Shown piece by piece: positions 1 through 7,644 of a stretch of 64,000 nucleotides of DNA (position 1 is its first letter; each line of letters opens with the position of its first letter). The translations under genes and the position numbers were made by a program. The DNA comes from an uncultured Francisella sp. GTDB taxonomy: Bacteria; Pseudomonadota; Gammaproteobacteria; Burkholderiales; Neisseriaceae. The notes beneath the pieces are model-generated. The model ran no database searches and had not been told where the DNA came from. It was given only the letters and a program-made list of their open reading frames with translations. The stretch is from the NCBI GenBank assembly GCA_943914555.1, contig CALUCM010000005.1, positions 1 to 64,000 of the forward strand, given 5' to 3'.

Positions 1-1025
1 CTGTGCAAATGAAGGCTTCTGACTTGCATCTTTGCCCAGGCCAACCACCTAAAATCAGAGTCAATGGTGACATCGTCAATCTTAACTCAACAGCACTAGA
101 TAAAGAAACAATTGAACAAATGCTTAAAGAAGTGACCAATGAAAAACAACTGCAAAACATGAAAGAGCATCTAGATCTAGATTTTTCATTCTCCTTGCCT
201 GGAGTATCTTTCTTTCGGGCAAATGCCTTTTATACTCGAAATGGGCTAGCAATGGTGTTTCGTGCCATACCCACCACCCCTGTTTCTTTAGAGGAACTAG
301 ATGCACCAGATATTTTTAAAGATCTAGTGGCTCAACCCAGGGGTTTGATTTTAGTCACAGGTCCTACTGGATCGGGTAAATCCACCACGCTTGCAGCAAT
401 GATTGATCATCTAAATAAACATACCAGACAACATATTTTAACTATTGAAGACCCAATCGAATTTGTTCACCAAAGCAAAAAATGTTTAATTAACCAACGC
501 GAACTCAACCAAAACACTTTGAGCTTTCATAACGCATTAAAAGCAGCGATGCGTGAGGATCCAGATATTATACTAGTGGGAGAAATGCGTGATATCGAAA
601 CCATCCGCCTTGCTCTCACCGCTGCCGAAACCGGTCACTTAGTATTAGCCACCTTACATACCACTGGCGCAGCTAAATCCATCGACCGAATTGTTGATGT
701 CTTTCCAGGAAGTGAAAAAGACATGATTCGCACCATGCTCTCAGAAAGCTTGATTGCTGTTATTTCACAAACTCTAATTAAAACAGCAGATGGGAAAAAT
801 CGAGTGGCTGCACATGAGATTATGACAGCCACCCCCGCAATTAAAAACTTAATCAGAGAAAATAAGATCGCACAAATGAATTCCAGCATCCAAACTGGTG
901 CAGCCTTTGGTATGCAAACTCTTGATCAAGCTCTTAACAATCTTGTACGCCAGGGTATCATCACTGAGGCAGCTGCTAAAGATAAATCCTCTTCCCCAGG
1001 CAATATTAGCAAAAACCCTACTTAG
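1..1025 (+). CDS. pilT: PilT, type IV pilus retraction ATPase (5' end cut off)
   Basis: Hexameric ATPase at the cytoplasmic base of the type IV pilus that drives pilus retraction, needed for twitching and DNA uptake. The visible 340 residues contain the N-terminal SDLHL motif, a Walker A GPTGSGKST near residue 120, an Asp-box/Walker B region with GEMRDIETI near 194, a histidine box TLHTT, and the C-terminal AIKNLIRE element, which matches the AIRNLIRE signature of PilT rather than PilU. The family is about 345 residues, and the frame is open at the left window edge; the GTG at position 3 is inside the protein, so roughly 10-15 N-terminal residues lie outside the window. A strong hairpin follows the stop codon. 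PilU is not seen downstream. Confidence 0.93.
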   Translation, partial: VQMKASDLHLCPGQPPKIRVNGDIVNLNSTALDKETIEQMLKEVTNEKQLQNMKEHLDLDFSFSLPGVSFFRANAFYTRNGLAMVFRAIPTTPVSLEELDAPDIFKDLVAQPRGLILVTGPTGSGKSTTLAAMIDHLNKHTRQHILTIEDPIEFVHQSKKCLINQRELNQNTLSFHNALKAAMREDPDIILVGEMRDIETIRLALTAAETGHLVLATLHTTGAAKSIDRIVDVFPGSEKDMIRTMLSESLIAVISQTLIKTADGKNRVAAHEIMTATPAIKNLIRENKIAQMNSSIQTGAAFGMQTLDQALNNLVRQGIITEAAAKDKSSSPGNISKNPT

Positions 1026-1041
1026 ATTAACCAATAAAAAC

Positions 1042-1077
1042 ATTTACCTCATTGTTTTCTTTATCAATGAGGTAAAT
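1042..1077 (+). terminator. Hairpin terminator after pilT
   Basis: Perfect 13-bp inverted repeat (1042-1054 with 1065-1077, stem ATTTACCTCATTG) and a 10-nt T-rich loop, 16 nt after the pilT stop. There is no long T-run directly after it on the plus strand, so termination may be partial. Confidence 0.6.
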
Positions 1078-1185
1078 AATGGATATTGTTTGACCCTTTT
1101 TTCAAAACCAAATTAATTAATCCTCTTAGTAAATAACCATTTGGGTTCTATTAGGTTTTACCTTCTACCTTTTTATCATCAATCA

Positions 1186-1201
1186 GGATATAATGATATC
1201 C
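1186..1201 (+). promoter_or_regulatory. -10 box inside an inverted repeat, upstream of the yidB-like gene
   Basis: A perfect TATAAT (1189-1194) lies within the inverted repeat GGATAT-AATG-ATATCC (1186-1201), about 90 nt before the yidB-like start. No good -35 is visible. A -10 box sitting inside a palindrome suggests operator control or activator dependence, but this is inferred from sequence only. Confidence 0.4.
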
Positions 1202-1284
1202 GGTGTTTTACTCGATAGCGTAGCTTGTGTTTAACACATTAAACAATAAAATTGGTTAGTGTTTATCAAAAATGAGAGGATACA

Positions 1285-1782
1285 ATGGGCATAATCGATA
1301 GCGTCAAGCAATGGACCGTAAGTACTCTTTCTGCCAAGGGCAGTGATTTTTTAAACGCATTTATTCAGCAAGAATTGGCTTTGGGCCATCAAAATAGATT
1401 AACTGAGCTTGTCGATGAGTTGATTGGTAAAAATGGCTCTATAGGTGGTGTGCAAAATTTACTATCAAAGTTTGATAACGTACAGTTAGGCCATTTAGTT
1501 CAGTCATGGGTGAGTAAAGGAAGTAATCAGCCTATTAGCACTGAGCAAACAAAAACTGTTTTTGGGCAGCAGTGGATCAGTCGGATTGCAGAAAAACTTA
1601 ATATCGACCCTACCCTATTAGTCCAGCTGATCGCTTTATTACTTCCTGCGCTGATTAGTAAAATTTCCCAAGCCAAGAGCAGCACATCTTCGCAGCAAAC
1701 ATCAACAACAGCGCAAGATACTCAAGCAGCTGAGTACAATAATATTAATGTGAAGGATTTATTAACCTCTCTTCTTAAGTAA
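1285..1782 (+). CDS. YidB-like protein (DUF937 family)
   Basis: 165-residue cytosolic protein of the YidB/DUF937 family, whose biochemical role is unknown. The N-terminal MGIIDSV, the central NGSIGGVQNLLSKF segment (the family's G-G-lxgLl..f pattern) and the LVQSWV and LLPALISKIS helices fit the family. A low-complexity Ser/Thr/Gln linker (about residues 130-148) precedes a short C-terminal helix. The start has a purine-rich ribosome site (GAGAGGA) eight bases upstream. It sits 12 nt before a BON-LysM gene and both begin MGI; a shared transcript ending at the terminator at 2272 is likely. YidB-like and Kbp-like proteins may both be envelope or ionic stress proteins, which is inference. Confidence 0.7.
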   Translation: MGIIDSVKQWTVSTLSAKGSDFLNAFIQQELALGHQNRLTELVDELIGKNGSIGGVQNLLSKFDNVQLGHLVQSWVSKGSNQPISTEQTKTVFGQQWISRIAEKLNIDPTLLVQLIALLLPALISKISQAKSSTSSQQTSTTAQDTQAAEYNNINVKDLLTSLLK

Positions 1783-1794
1783 AGGAGTAATACA

Positions 1795-2250
1795 ATGGGT
1801 ATATTTCAATTTTTCAAAGACGCAGGTGAGAAAATTTTTGGTATCTCTGACAATGCGCAAACTAAAAATACTAAAATAACAGACCATGTACGCAAATATA
1901 ACATTCCTGGTACTAAAAATATTGAAGTGAACATTGGTGAAGATGGCGTTGCTACTGTAACTGGAGAAGCTGAATCAGCTAAAACAAAGCAACTGGTGTT
2001 AGTAGCAGCGGGTAATATTCAAGGTGTTAAAGAAGTCAATGACCAAATCACCATCTCTGGTGATGATGATGCAAACGTAGCTGATCACGATTTATATGAA
2101 GTAAAATCAGGCGACACTTTATCTAAAATCGCTCAGCAGTATTACGGTGATAGTGGTAAATATAATGTTATTTTTGAAGCAAATAAGCCAATGCTAACTG
2201 ATCCTAATAAGATCTATCCAGGGCAAACTCTCATTATCCCTAAGCAATAA
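1795..2250 (+). CDS. kbp: BON-LysM protein, Kbp/YgaU-like
   Basis: 151-residue protein with an N-terminal BON domain (about residues 27-92) and a C-terminal LysM domain (about 98-150, starting YEVKSGDTLSKIAQQYYG and ending GQTLIIPKQ). This is the architecture and length of E. coli Kbp/YgaU (149 residues), a cytoplasmic potassium-binding protein made in stress. There is no signal peptide, consistent with a cytosolic role despite the LysM domain. Preceded by AAGGAG eight bases before ATG. It lies directly after the yidB-like gene and ends at a strong terminator. Confidence 0.85.
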   Translation: MGIFQFFKDAGEKIFGISDNAQTKNTKITDHVRKYNIPGTKNIEVNIGEDGVATVTGEAESAKTKQLVLVAAGNIQGVKEVNDQITISGDDDANVADHDLYEVKSGDTLSKIAQQYYGDSGKYNVIFEANKPMLTDPNKIYPGQTLIIPKQ

Positions 2251-2271
2251 TGAATCTTGATCTTTAAGCTA

Positions 2272-2301
2272 AAAGAGTCCCTATTGGGACTCTTTCTTTT
2301 T
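2272..2301 (+). terminator. Rho-independent terminator of the yidB-kbp unit
   Basis: Perfect 10-bp stem AAAGAGTCCC / GGGACTCTTT (2272-2281 and 2286-2295) with a TATT loop, followed by CTTTTT. It begins about 20 nt after the kbp stop. Confidence 0.9.
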
Positions 2302-3057
2302 ATGTTGTATCTAGCTTCCCAAAAAACGATTTGTGCTGAAGAAAGCAATATCATCACCTCTTTGGTAAAACGCTTCAAACTGACAATGACTGATCATCCC
2401 CCAATGCAAGGTATGTATCTATGTTGGGAAGACAGTGCTCTCACTTTAAGAAGCCAGGCATTAAAAATGAGCCTAAAAGTGGATTTTAATCAGCTGTATT
2501 CGCGTGCACGACGCGTTCATTCTGAGTTGTTGATTAAAGCTATCAATACCAAAAAATATTCTCTTATATGGGATGGTACAGCTGGACTAGGGACGGATGC
2601 ATTTATTATGGCAAGCGCAGGTGCAACCGTCATTCTCTTTGAACATCATCCATGGATCGGCGCCCTACTTTCTGATGGACTACGACGTGCCTATCACAAC
2701 GATCAATTACGCCTTATTACTACACGCATGACTTTGCATTTTGGTGAAATCAATCATACCACTTGCAATGCACTAGCAACACCTGATATTGTCTACCTCG
2801 ATCCAATGTTTCCCAAGCAGAAAAAGAAATCAGCTTTGGTTAAGAAAAATATGCAGCTGCTTCACGATCTATTAGGGGAAAGAAAAAATGAGGATGATCA
2901 TGCTTTATTATTTACAAATGCATGTACTTTTGCTCGCCATAAAGTAGTTGTAAAAAGAAATAAGATTTCGCTTCCAATTGTTAGGCAGATTAACCCTGAC
3001 TACGTTATTACTGGACCGACAATCCGCTATGATGTTTATTTGAGTAAAAAATACTAA
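2302..3057 (+). CDS. rsmJ: RsmJ, 16S rRNA (guanine-1516-N2)-methyltransferase
   Basis: SAM-dependent methyltransferase that makes m2G1516 in 16S rRNA. The SAM-binding segment WDGTAGLGTDAF is near residue 90 and the catalytic LDPMFP motif near 166, followed by KKKSALVKKNM, typical of the RsmJ/DUF548 family. Its N-terminal part (RFKLTMTDHPPMQG) resembles the neisserial homologue as I remember it. The frame is open from a TTG at 2257, but that start would place the upstream terminator hairpin inside the gene; the ATG at 2302, right after the T-tract, gives 251 residues, the usual length. No clear ribosome site is seen before it. It is 9 nt from recQ, so they may be co-transcribed. Confidence 0.85.
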   Translation: MLYLASQKTICAEESNIITSLVKRFKLTMTDHPPMQGMYLCWEDSALTLRSQALKMSLKVDFNQLYSRARRVHSELLIKAINTKKYSLIWDGTAGLGTDAFIMASAGATVILFEHHPWIGALLSDGLRRAYHNDQLRLITTRMTLHFGEINHTTCNALATPDIVYLDPMFPKQKKKSALVKKNMQLLHDLLGERKNEDDHALLFTNACTFARHKVVVKRNKISLPIVRQINPDYVITGPTIRYDVYLSKKY

Positions 3058-3066
3058 TCAAAATAT

Positions 3067-4632
3067 ATGAGTGCTTCGTCTTTTCTTCCTCCTAGAGAAA
3101 ATCAAGCCCCTGTTACAACACATACACTACATCAGGTGTTAAAAGATGTTTTTCAGCTCAACCATTTCAAGCCGATGCAACTGGAAATTATCCAAGCAAT
3201 GTTAAATAACCAGCATGTTTTTGTGCAATTGCGCCCTGGATCAGGCAAATCAATTTGTTATCAACTCCCTGCGTTATTAAGCGAGGGGATCACTATCGTT
3301 ATTTCTCCTCTAATTGCCTTAATGCATGATCAAGTACTTGCTTTACAAGAAAAAAAGATCAATGCCTGCTATCTAGATAGTAGCCTAAATCAAGATCAAA
3401 AAACAACAACATTACACAAAATATTGGCTGGAGAATACCGCCTAATATATGTATCTCCCGAACGCTTTAACCACTCATACTTTCTTTACTGTTTGCGACA
3501 ACTTAAAATTGATCGCATCATCATCGATGAAGCTCACTGCATGAGCCAATGGGGACACGATTTTAGAGAAGATTACCTAAAGCTCAGCCGCCTTAAATAT
3601 ATGTTGCCTAATATACCCAGGATTGCTATTACCGCAACAGCAGATGCACATACTAGGGCAGATATCATAGATCTACTTCATCTAAACCCAGTAAAAACTT
3701 TTGTCCGATATCTCCCCAATCCACAACTTACTAGCTACTTCATTAAAAAAAATAATACCAAACAACAACTAATAGATTTTTTAACCAATTTGCCACCACC
3801 GCTGTGTGGCATTGTTTATTGTGCGTCAAGACAACAAACAGAAGACATTGCCACTTTCTTAACTCAAATAGGGTATCAAACCTACCATTACCACGCTGGC
3901 ATGCCAAGTGAAGCGAGGAAAGTAAATCAAGCTGCTTTCCAAAAAGCTACGCAAGGGATTATGGTAGCAACCGTTGCCTTTGGACTAGGTATTGATAAAA
4001 GTAATATTCGATTTGTGGCCCATGTTTATCTACCACCTAGCATTGAACATTATATTCAAGAATCTGGACGGGCTGGGCGAGATACTTTGCCAGCAATCAG
4101 CTGGGTTTGCTATGGTCTAAATGATTTTTTATTGCGCAACGAATATATTAAAAATAGTAACCTATCATCGACACATAAAAAAATAAAAATAAAAAAATTA
4201 AAGCAAAGCCTGGCTTTTTGTGATGGGTTAGTAGAAAGAGATAATTTTTTACGCTATTACTTTGGTGAATCAACAAGCATAGAAGGAAAAACTCCTTTCA
4301 ATACACAGCGCTTACAAGCTATCGCTCATCCAATGGCTACAGTATTAACGGCCATGTTCTATACCCAACAAAATGCCTCACTTAGCGAGGTGATCCAAAT
4401 ACTGCGAGGAAGCAATCGCTTTCTTTATCATCATTATGCTTTAGAACAATATTCTATCTATGGCCGCTATACTTATTCCTCAGTATCTTTTTGGAGAAAT
4501 ACCATCCGCTTAATGATTGCGGCAGATTTAGTAGAGGTAAGCAATCGTGGTCAAATACTGCGATTTACCAGTCATTCACTTACTTTTCTTAAAAAATTGC
4601 ATCAACCTTTACTAAGAAACAACATCGATTGA
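3067..4632 (+). CDS. RecQ-family helicase lacking the zinc module
   Basis: 521-residue superfamily 2 DNA helicase of the RecQ group. Motif 0 (FKPMQ), Walker A RPGSGKS (about 57-63, in place of the usual PTGGGKS), DEAH near 154, TATAD, and motif VI ESGRAGRD near 331 are all present, so ATPase and helicase cores look intact. After the RYYFGE block (about 395) the four cysteines that bind zinc in typical RecQ are absent (the family CRR..LLNYFGE..C.NCD.C pattern is replaced), and there is no C-terminal HRDC domain; E. coli RecQ is about 610 residues. It may be a diverged paralogue or the only RecQ of this lineage, so I give no symbol. Confidence 0.85.
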   Translation: MSASSFLPPRENQAPVTTHTLHQVLKDVFQLNHFKPMQLEIIQAMLNNQHVFVQLRPGSGKSICYQLPALLSEGITIVISPLIALMHDQVLALQEKKINACYLDSSLNQDQKTTTLHKILAGEYRLIYVSPERFNHSYFLYCLRQLKIDRIIIDEAHCMSQWGHDFREDYLKLSRLKYMLPNIPRIAITATADAHTRADIIDLLHLNPVKTFVRYLPNPQLTSYFIKKNNTKQQLIDFLTNLPPPLCGIVYCASRQQTEDIATFLTQIGYQTYHYHAGMPSEARKVNQAAFQKATQGIMVATVAFGLGIDKSNIRFVAHVYLPPSIEHYIQESGRAGRDTLPAISWVCYGLNDFLLRNEYIKNSNLSSTHKKIKIKKLKQSLAFCDGLVERDNFLRYYFGESTSIEGKTPFNTQRLQAIAHPMATVLTAMFYTQQNASLSEVIQILRGSNRFLYHHYALEQYSIYGRYTYSSVSFWRNTIRLMIAADLVEVSNRGQILRFTSHSLTFLKKLHQPLLRNNID

Positions 4633-4651
4633 CACAATAGCTGTGTTACAT

Positions 4652-5617
4652 CTAATATCGATACTGCGCTTGTCTAATAGCAGCTTTAATCTGAGACAAT
4701 TTTCGCTTAGTGGCCTCTTCTCCAGCATGAATGGCAGAAGACATACTGAAAAAGTTAAAAAAGGAAGCTCCTTCTAAATCAGGACGGATTACCACATCTG
4801 CTTGCTTGGACTCCTCTTGCACTAGTTTGTTAATGAGAATATTGACACTTTGATCAATTGTGGAAAACCATGAATTTGGTTGATAAAAAGAGCCCGGCGG
4901 TTGGACTGATGAAGAAATATCAACAGCAATTACTATTTTTGCCCCTAATTTTCTTGCCTGCTTTACTGGGATAGGTTCACTTAGTTCACCATCCACATAC
5001 ATATGACCTCTAATGATGGTTGGCTGAAAAATAGCGGGGATACTCGAAGAAGCCTGCACAGCTTGACCAGCATCCCCCTTGGTAAATAAAGTTGCCTTAC
5101 CTGAACCAAACTCAGTAGCGACCGCACCAAATTTAATAGGTAGCTGTTCAATCGGCAAATAGTGAATGTTTTTATTGACAAGTTCTCTGATTTTTTTTCC
5201 ACGAATAAAACCATTAAATGAGAAACCAAAATCCATCAAGCTAAAACCCACATCTTTTAAAATACGTTGTAGACCGTAGGCACTAAAGCCATAGGCATAT
5301 AAAACGCCCACGACAGAGCCTGCGCTTGTACCAGTTACCACATCAATCGGGATATGGTTTTCTTGCAACACTTTAATCACTCCAATATGCGCAAAACCTT
5401 TAGCCCCACCCCCGCCCAAGGCTAAGCCAATCTTGACTTGTGGATTTTTACTGACTGTCCTGTTGGATAATTGCTCACTCACATTAAGATGAGCCCGTGA
5501 AATTGCTGCTTTTTGTTTCGAATCGAAATGGTAAATAAATAACAGTAATAAAATGAATAAAGTAAGAATTGGTGCAATCAACCGTATAATGATTGTGATC
5601 GTTTTGCCTAAATTCAT
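4652..5617 (-). CDS. Patatin-like phospholipase (RssA-type), membrane anchored
   Basis: 321-residue serine lipase/esterase of the patatin family. It has an N-terminal membrane anchor (about residues 8-30, very hydrophobic), the oxyanion loop GGGGAKG (68-74), the nucleophile elbow GTSAG (96-100, Ser98) and the catalytic Asp in DGELSEP (Asp209). The active site is complete, with DGE in place of the more common DGG/A. Likely acts on membrane lipids facing the periplasm, though the substrate is unknown. It lies 8 nt downstream of the BioC-like gene and converges with recQ, only 19 nt away. Confidence 0.88.
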   Translation of the reverse strand: MNLGKTITIIIRLIAPILTLFILLLLFIYHFDSKQKAAISRAHLNVSEQLSNRTVSKNPQVKIGLALGGGGAKGFAHIGVIKVLQENHIPIDVVTGTSAGSVVGVLYAYGFSAYGLQRILKDVGFSLMDFGFSFNGFIRGKKIRELVNKNIHYLPIEQLPIKFGAVATEFGSGKATLFTKGDAGQAVQASSSIPAIFQPTIIRGHMYVDGELSEPIPVKQARKLGAKIVIAVDISSSVQPPGSFYQPNSWFSTIDQSVNILINKLVQEESKQADVVIRPDLEGASFFNFFSMSSAIHAGEEATKRKLSQIKAAIRQAQYRY

Positions 5618-5625
5618 TGTTATCC

Positions 5626-6420
5626 TTAAACAGATCTTTGTTGACGCGGATAAAATTTAATTTCTTTTGATGCCTTAGTCGGATTAGAAAAACGCCTATC
5701 GCATAAAGCACATGCAAATACAAACTCATAGTTAATAGACAAAGTCCGATCCATACCCAATAGCCGCTCCACCATAGAAATAAAAGTCAACTGATCAATG
5801 CTAAGCCATGTTAAAAGTCTTGGCAAGATCTTTAGCTGCTGTAAGTCATTTAGTAAAGTACTTGATCGCCGATAAATAAGTTGTAAACTCTCAGTACTTA
5901 TCACCGGCTCGACAAAACCAAACTGCAACATTCTGTCACCTACCCGATGGAGATCTAGCTGATAAGTAGGGATATCTTTCTCATTTAATGTTCGAGAAAA
6001 ATAAGCATAAAGCGAACGAAAACTTTCCAAGCCAATGAAACTAAAACACAAAGTTCCTTGTTCATTAAGTCGTTCATGGGCTAATTTTAATAATTCATCA
6101 AGACTTATATTAGCGCTAGATAAACCAAGATTACTGATTAACCAGTCATAATTTCTTTGCTGATGATTGTTTTGATCATGTCTATTTTTTTTGTTTAATA
6201 AATTAATAAGTCGCCTCGCCCACGAGAATTGTCCAAAAGTAGACTGTGTCTGTAAAGACAAAGGTAGTATCAATGCCTTAGGATAAAGTGGCTTTAATAA
6301 AGCAACCAACTCTGCTGATTGATCATTCAAGCAAGCGATTACCTGTGGTTTCTCGTGAATAAAAGTCAAGCGTTCTATCATCAACGAAGCAACCAACTGT
6401 GATATGTTTTTATTTTTCAT
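5626..6420 (-). CDS. BioC-like protein, degenerate methyltransferase
   Basis: 264-residue protein whose C-terminal half resembles the BioC malonyl-ACP O-methyltransferase family: NYDWLISNLGLSSANI, LNEQGTLCFSFIGLESFRSL, and VGDRMLQFGFVEPV follow the BioC order (post-motif I, LxPGG-like strand, D-x-G-d-x-L-x-x-a-GF). The glycine-rich SAM-binding motif I expected near the N-terminus (ExGxGxG) cannot be seen; the region reads VIACLNDQSAELVALL. So it may be inactive or bind SAM unusually. In several betaproteobacteria a BioC-like gene sits divergently beside comF, as here. The exact role is uncertain. Confidence 0.55.
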   Translation of the reverse strand: MKNKNISQLVASLMIERLTFIHEKPQVIACLNDQSAELVALLKPLYPKALILPLSLQTQSTFGQFSWARRLINLLNKKNRHDQNNHQQRNYDWLISNLGLSSANISLDELLKLAHERLNEQGTLCFSFIGLESFRSLYAYFSRTLNEKDIPTYQLDLHRVGDRMLQFGFVEPVISTESLQLIYRRSSTLLNDLQQLKILPRLLTWLSIDQLTFISMVERLLGMDRTLSINYEFVFACALCDRRFSNPTKASKEIKFYPRQQRSV

Positions 6421-6497
6421 CTGAAGCTAAGCAAGGCCAAAGTAACTGATACAACATTTTCTCATATTACCATGAGACACATGCTACAATATACTCC

Positions 6498-7166
6498 ATG
6501 TATCAATGCCCATTATGCCATCGTCTGGATTGCAAAGCTCCTCTTTGTCCTTTGTGTCTACGATTTATGCGTCAATTGATGAAAACAGACGCTTATTGCT
6601 TACGCTGCGGCAACAAAAAAGTATCCAGTCATAACACTGTTTGCAGTGCATGTGCCATGATAGAACCTCCCATCAACTATTTTTGGACTAGCTTTGACTA
6701 TTGTGCCCCCTTGTCCAAATTAATCCAGACCTGGAAATTTCACCATCGCATCACTTATTCAAGGGCATTGAGCTATCTAATGCTGATGAACCCTCCACCT
6801 TGGCTCAAAAAGCATAAAATAGAAATTGCCATCGCTATGCCGCTGACAGTTAAAAGTTACCGACAAAGACTTTTTAATCAAAGCCAAGAGCTAGCAAAAA
6901 AAATTAGCCAGCACTATCACATCCCGCTTTATCCTTCTCATCTGCTTGTGAAAAATAATCAAGAAGCACAACACAAACTTTCACAAAAAGAACGCTTTAC
7001 TAATATAAAACACGCGTTCCATATTGTAAGAGCACCCAGCTGTAAAAATATATTATTAATTGATGATGTCGCTACGACAATGGCTACTTTAAATGAATTG
7101 GCTCATACCCTGAAAAAGAAATTCGATTATCAATTATTTGCTTGGACCTTAGCAAAAAAATCATGA
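6498..7166 (+). CDS. comF: ComF-family phosphoribosyltransferase-like protein
   Basis: 222-residue competence protein of the ComF family, which helps internalised single-stranded DNA to be used in transformation. The N-terminus has a zinc-ribbon-like set of cysteines (CPLCHRLDC, CPLC, CLRCG, CSAC) and the C-terminus a PRPP-binding motif ILLIDDVATTMAT (about 186-198). The RxRLFNQSQELAKKI segment is the family's R-G-FNQ-a-L-a element. It fits with the pilus genes in this window. Its stop overlaps the start of trmL (ATGA). Confidence 0.9.
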   Translation: MYQCPLCHRLDCKAPLCPLCLRFMRQLMKTDAYCLRCGNKKVSSHNTVCSACAMIEPPINYFWTSFDYCAPLSKLIQTWKFHHRITYSRALSYLMLMNPPPWLKKHKIEIAIAMPLTVKSYRQRLFNQSQELAKKISQHYHIPLYPSHLLVKNNQEAQHKLSQKERFTNIKHAFHIVRAPSCKNILLIDDVATTMATLNELAHTLKKKFDYQLFAWTLAKKS

Positions 7167-7636
7167 ACCATATTGTCTTATATGAACCAGAAATACCACA
7201 AAACACCGGTAACATCATTCGTTTATGCGCCAACACCGGCTTTACACTCCATCTTATTGAACCGCTTGGTTTTACTTTTAATTCCAGTAAAATGCGCCGC
7301 GCAGGATTAGATTATCAGCATTACACAGACATCATAATTCACAAAACTTGGCATAATTGTCTTAATTACTTTGCAAATAATCAGACAAAATTCTACGCGC
7401 TATCAACTAAAGGTCACACCCGCTATAACAGCCCACAATTTTATGATGGAGATGTCTTTGTTTTTGGTCCAGAAACACGTGGACTACCACATGAGCTCTT
7501 ACAAAGTTTTTTTACAGAAGAAACAATCTTGCGTTTACCTATGCAAGCAGGAACACGCAGCCTTAACTTAGCTAATACTGTTGCTGTCATGGCTTTTGAA
7601 GTATGGCGCCAACAAAATTTTAGAGGCGGGATTTAA
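7163..7636 (+). CDS. trmL: TrmL, tRNA (cytidine/uridine-34 2'-O)-methyltransferase
   Basis: 157-residue SPOUT methyltransferase that methylates the wobble ribose of tRNA-Leu isoacceptors. The start MNHIVLYEPEIPQNTGNIIRLCA is diagnostic, as are FGPETRGLP and the C-terminal knot LRLPM...RSLNLANTVAVMAFE. The ATG at 7163 overlaps the comF stop (ATGA), which favours translational coupling; an in-frame upstream TTG at 7142 would only add seven residues from inside comF. Confidence 0.93.
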   Translation: MNHIVLYEPEIPQNTGNIIRLCANTGFTLHLIEPLGFTFNSSKMRRAGLDYQHYTDIIIHKTWHNCLNYFANNQTKFYALSTKGHTRYNSPQFYDGDVFVFGPETRGLPHELLQSFFTEETILRLPMQAGTRSLNLANTVAVMAFEVWRQQNFRGGI

Positions 7637-7644
7637 TGCATTAC

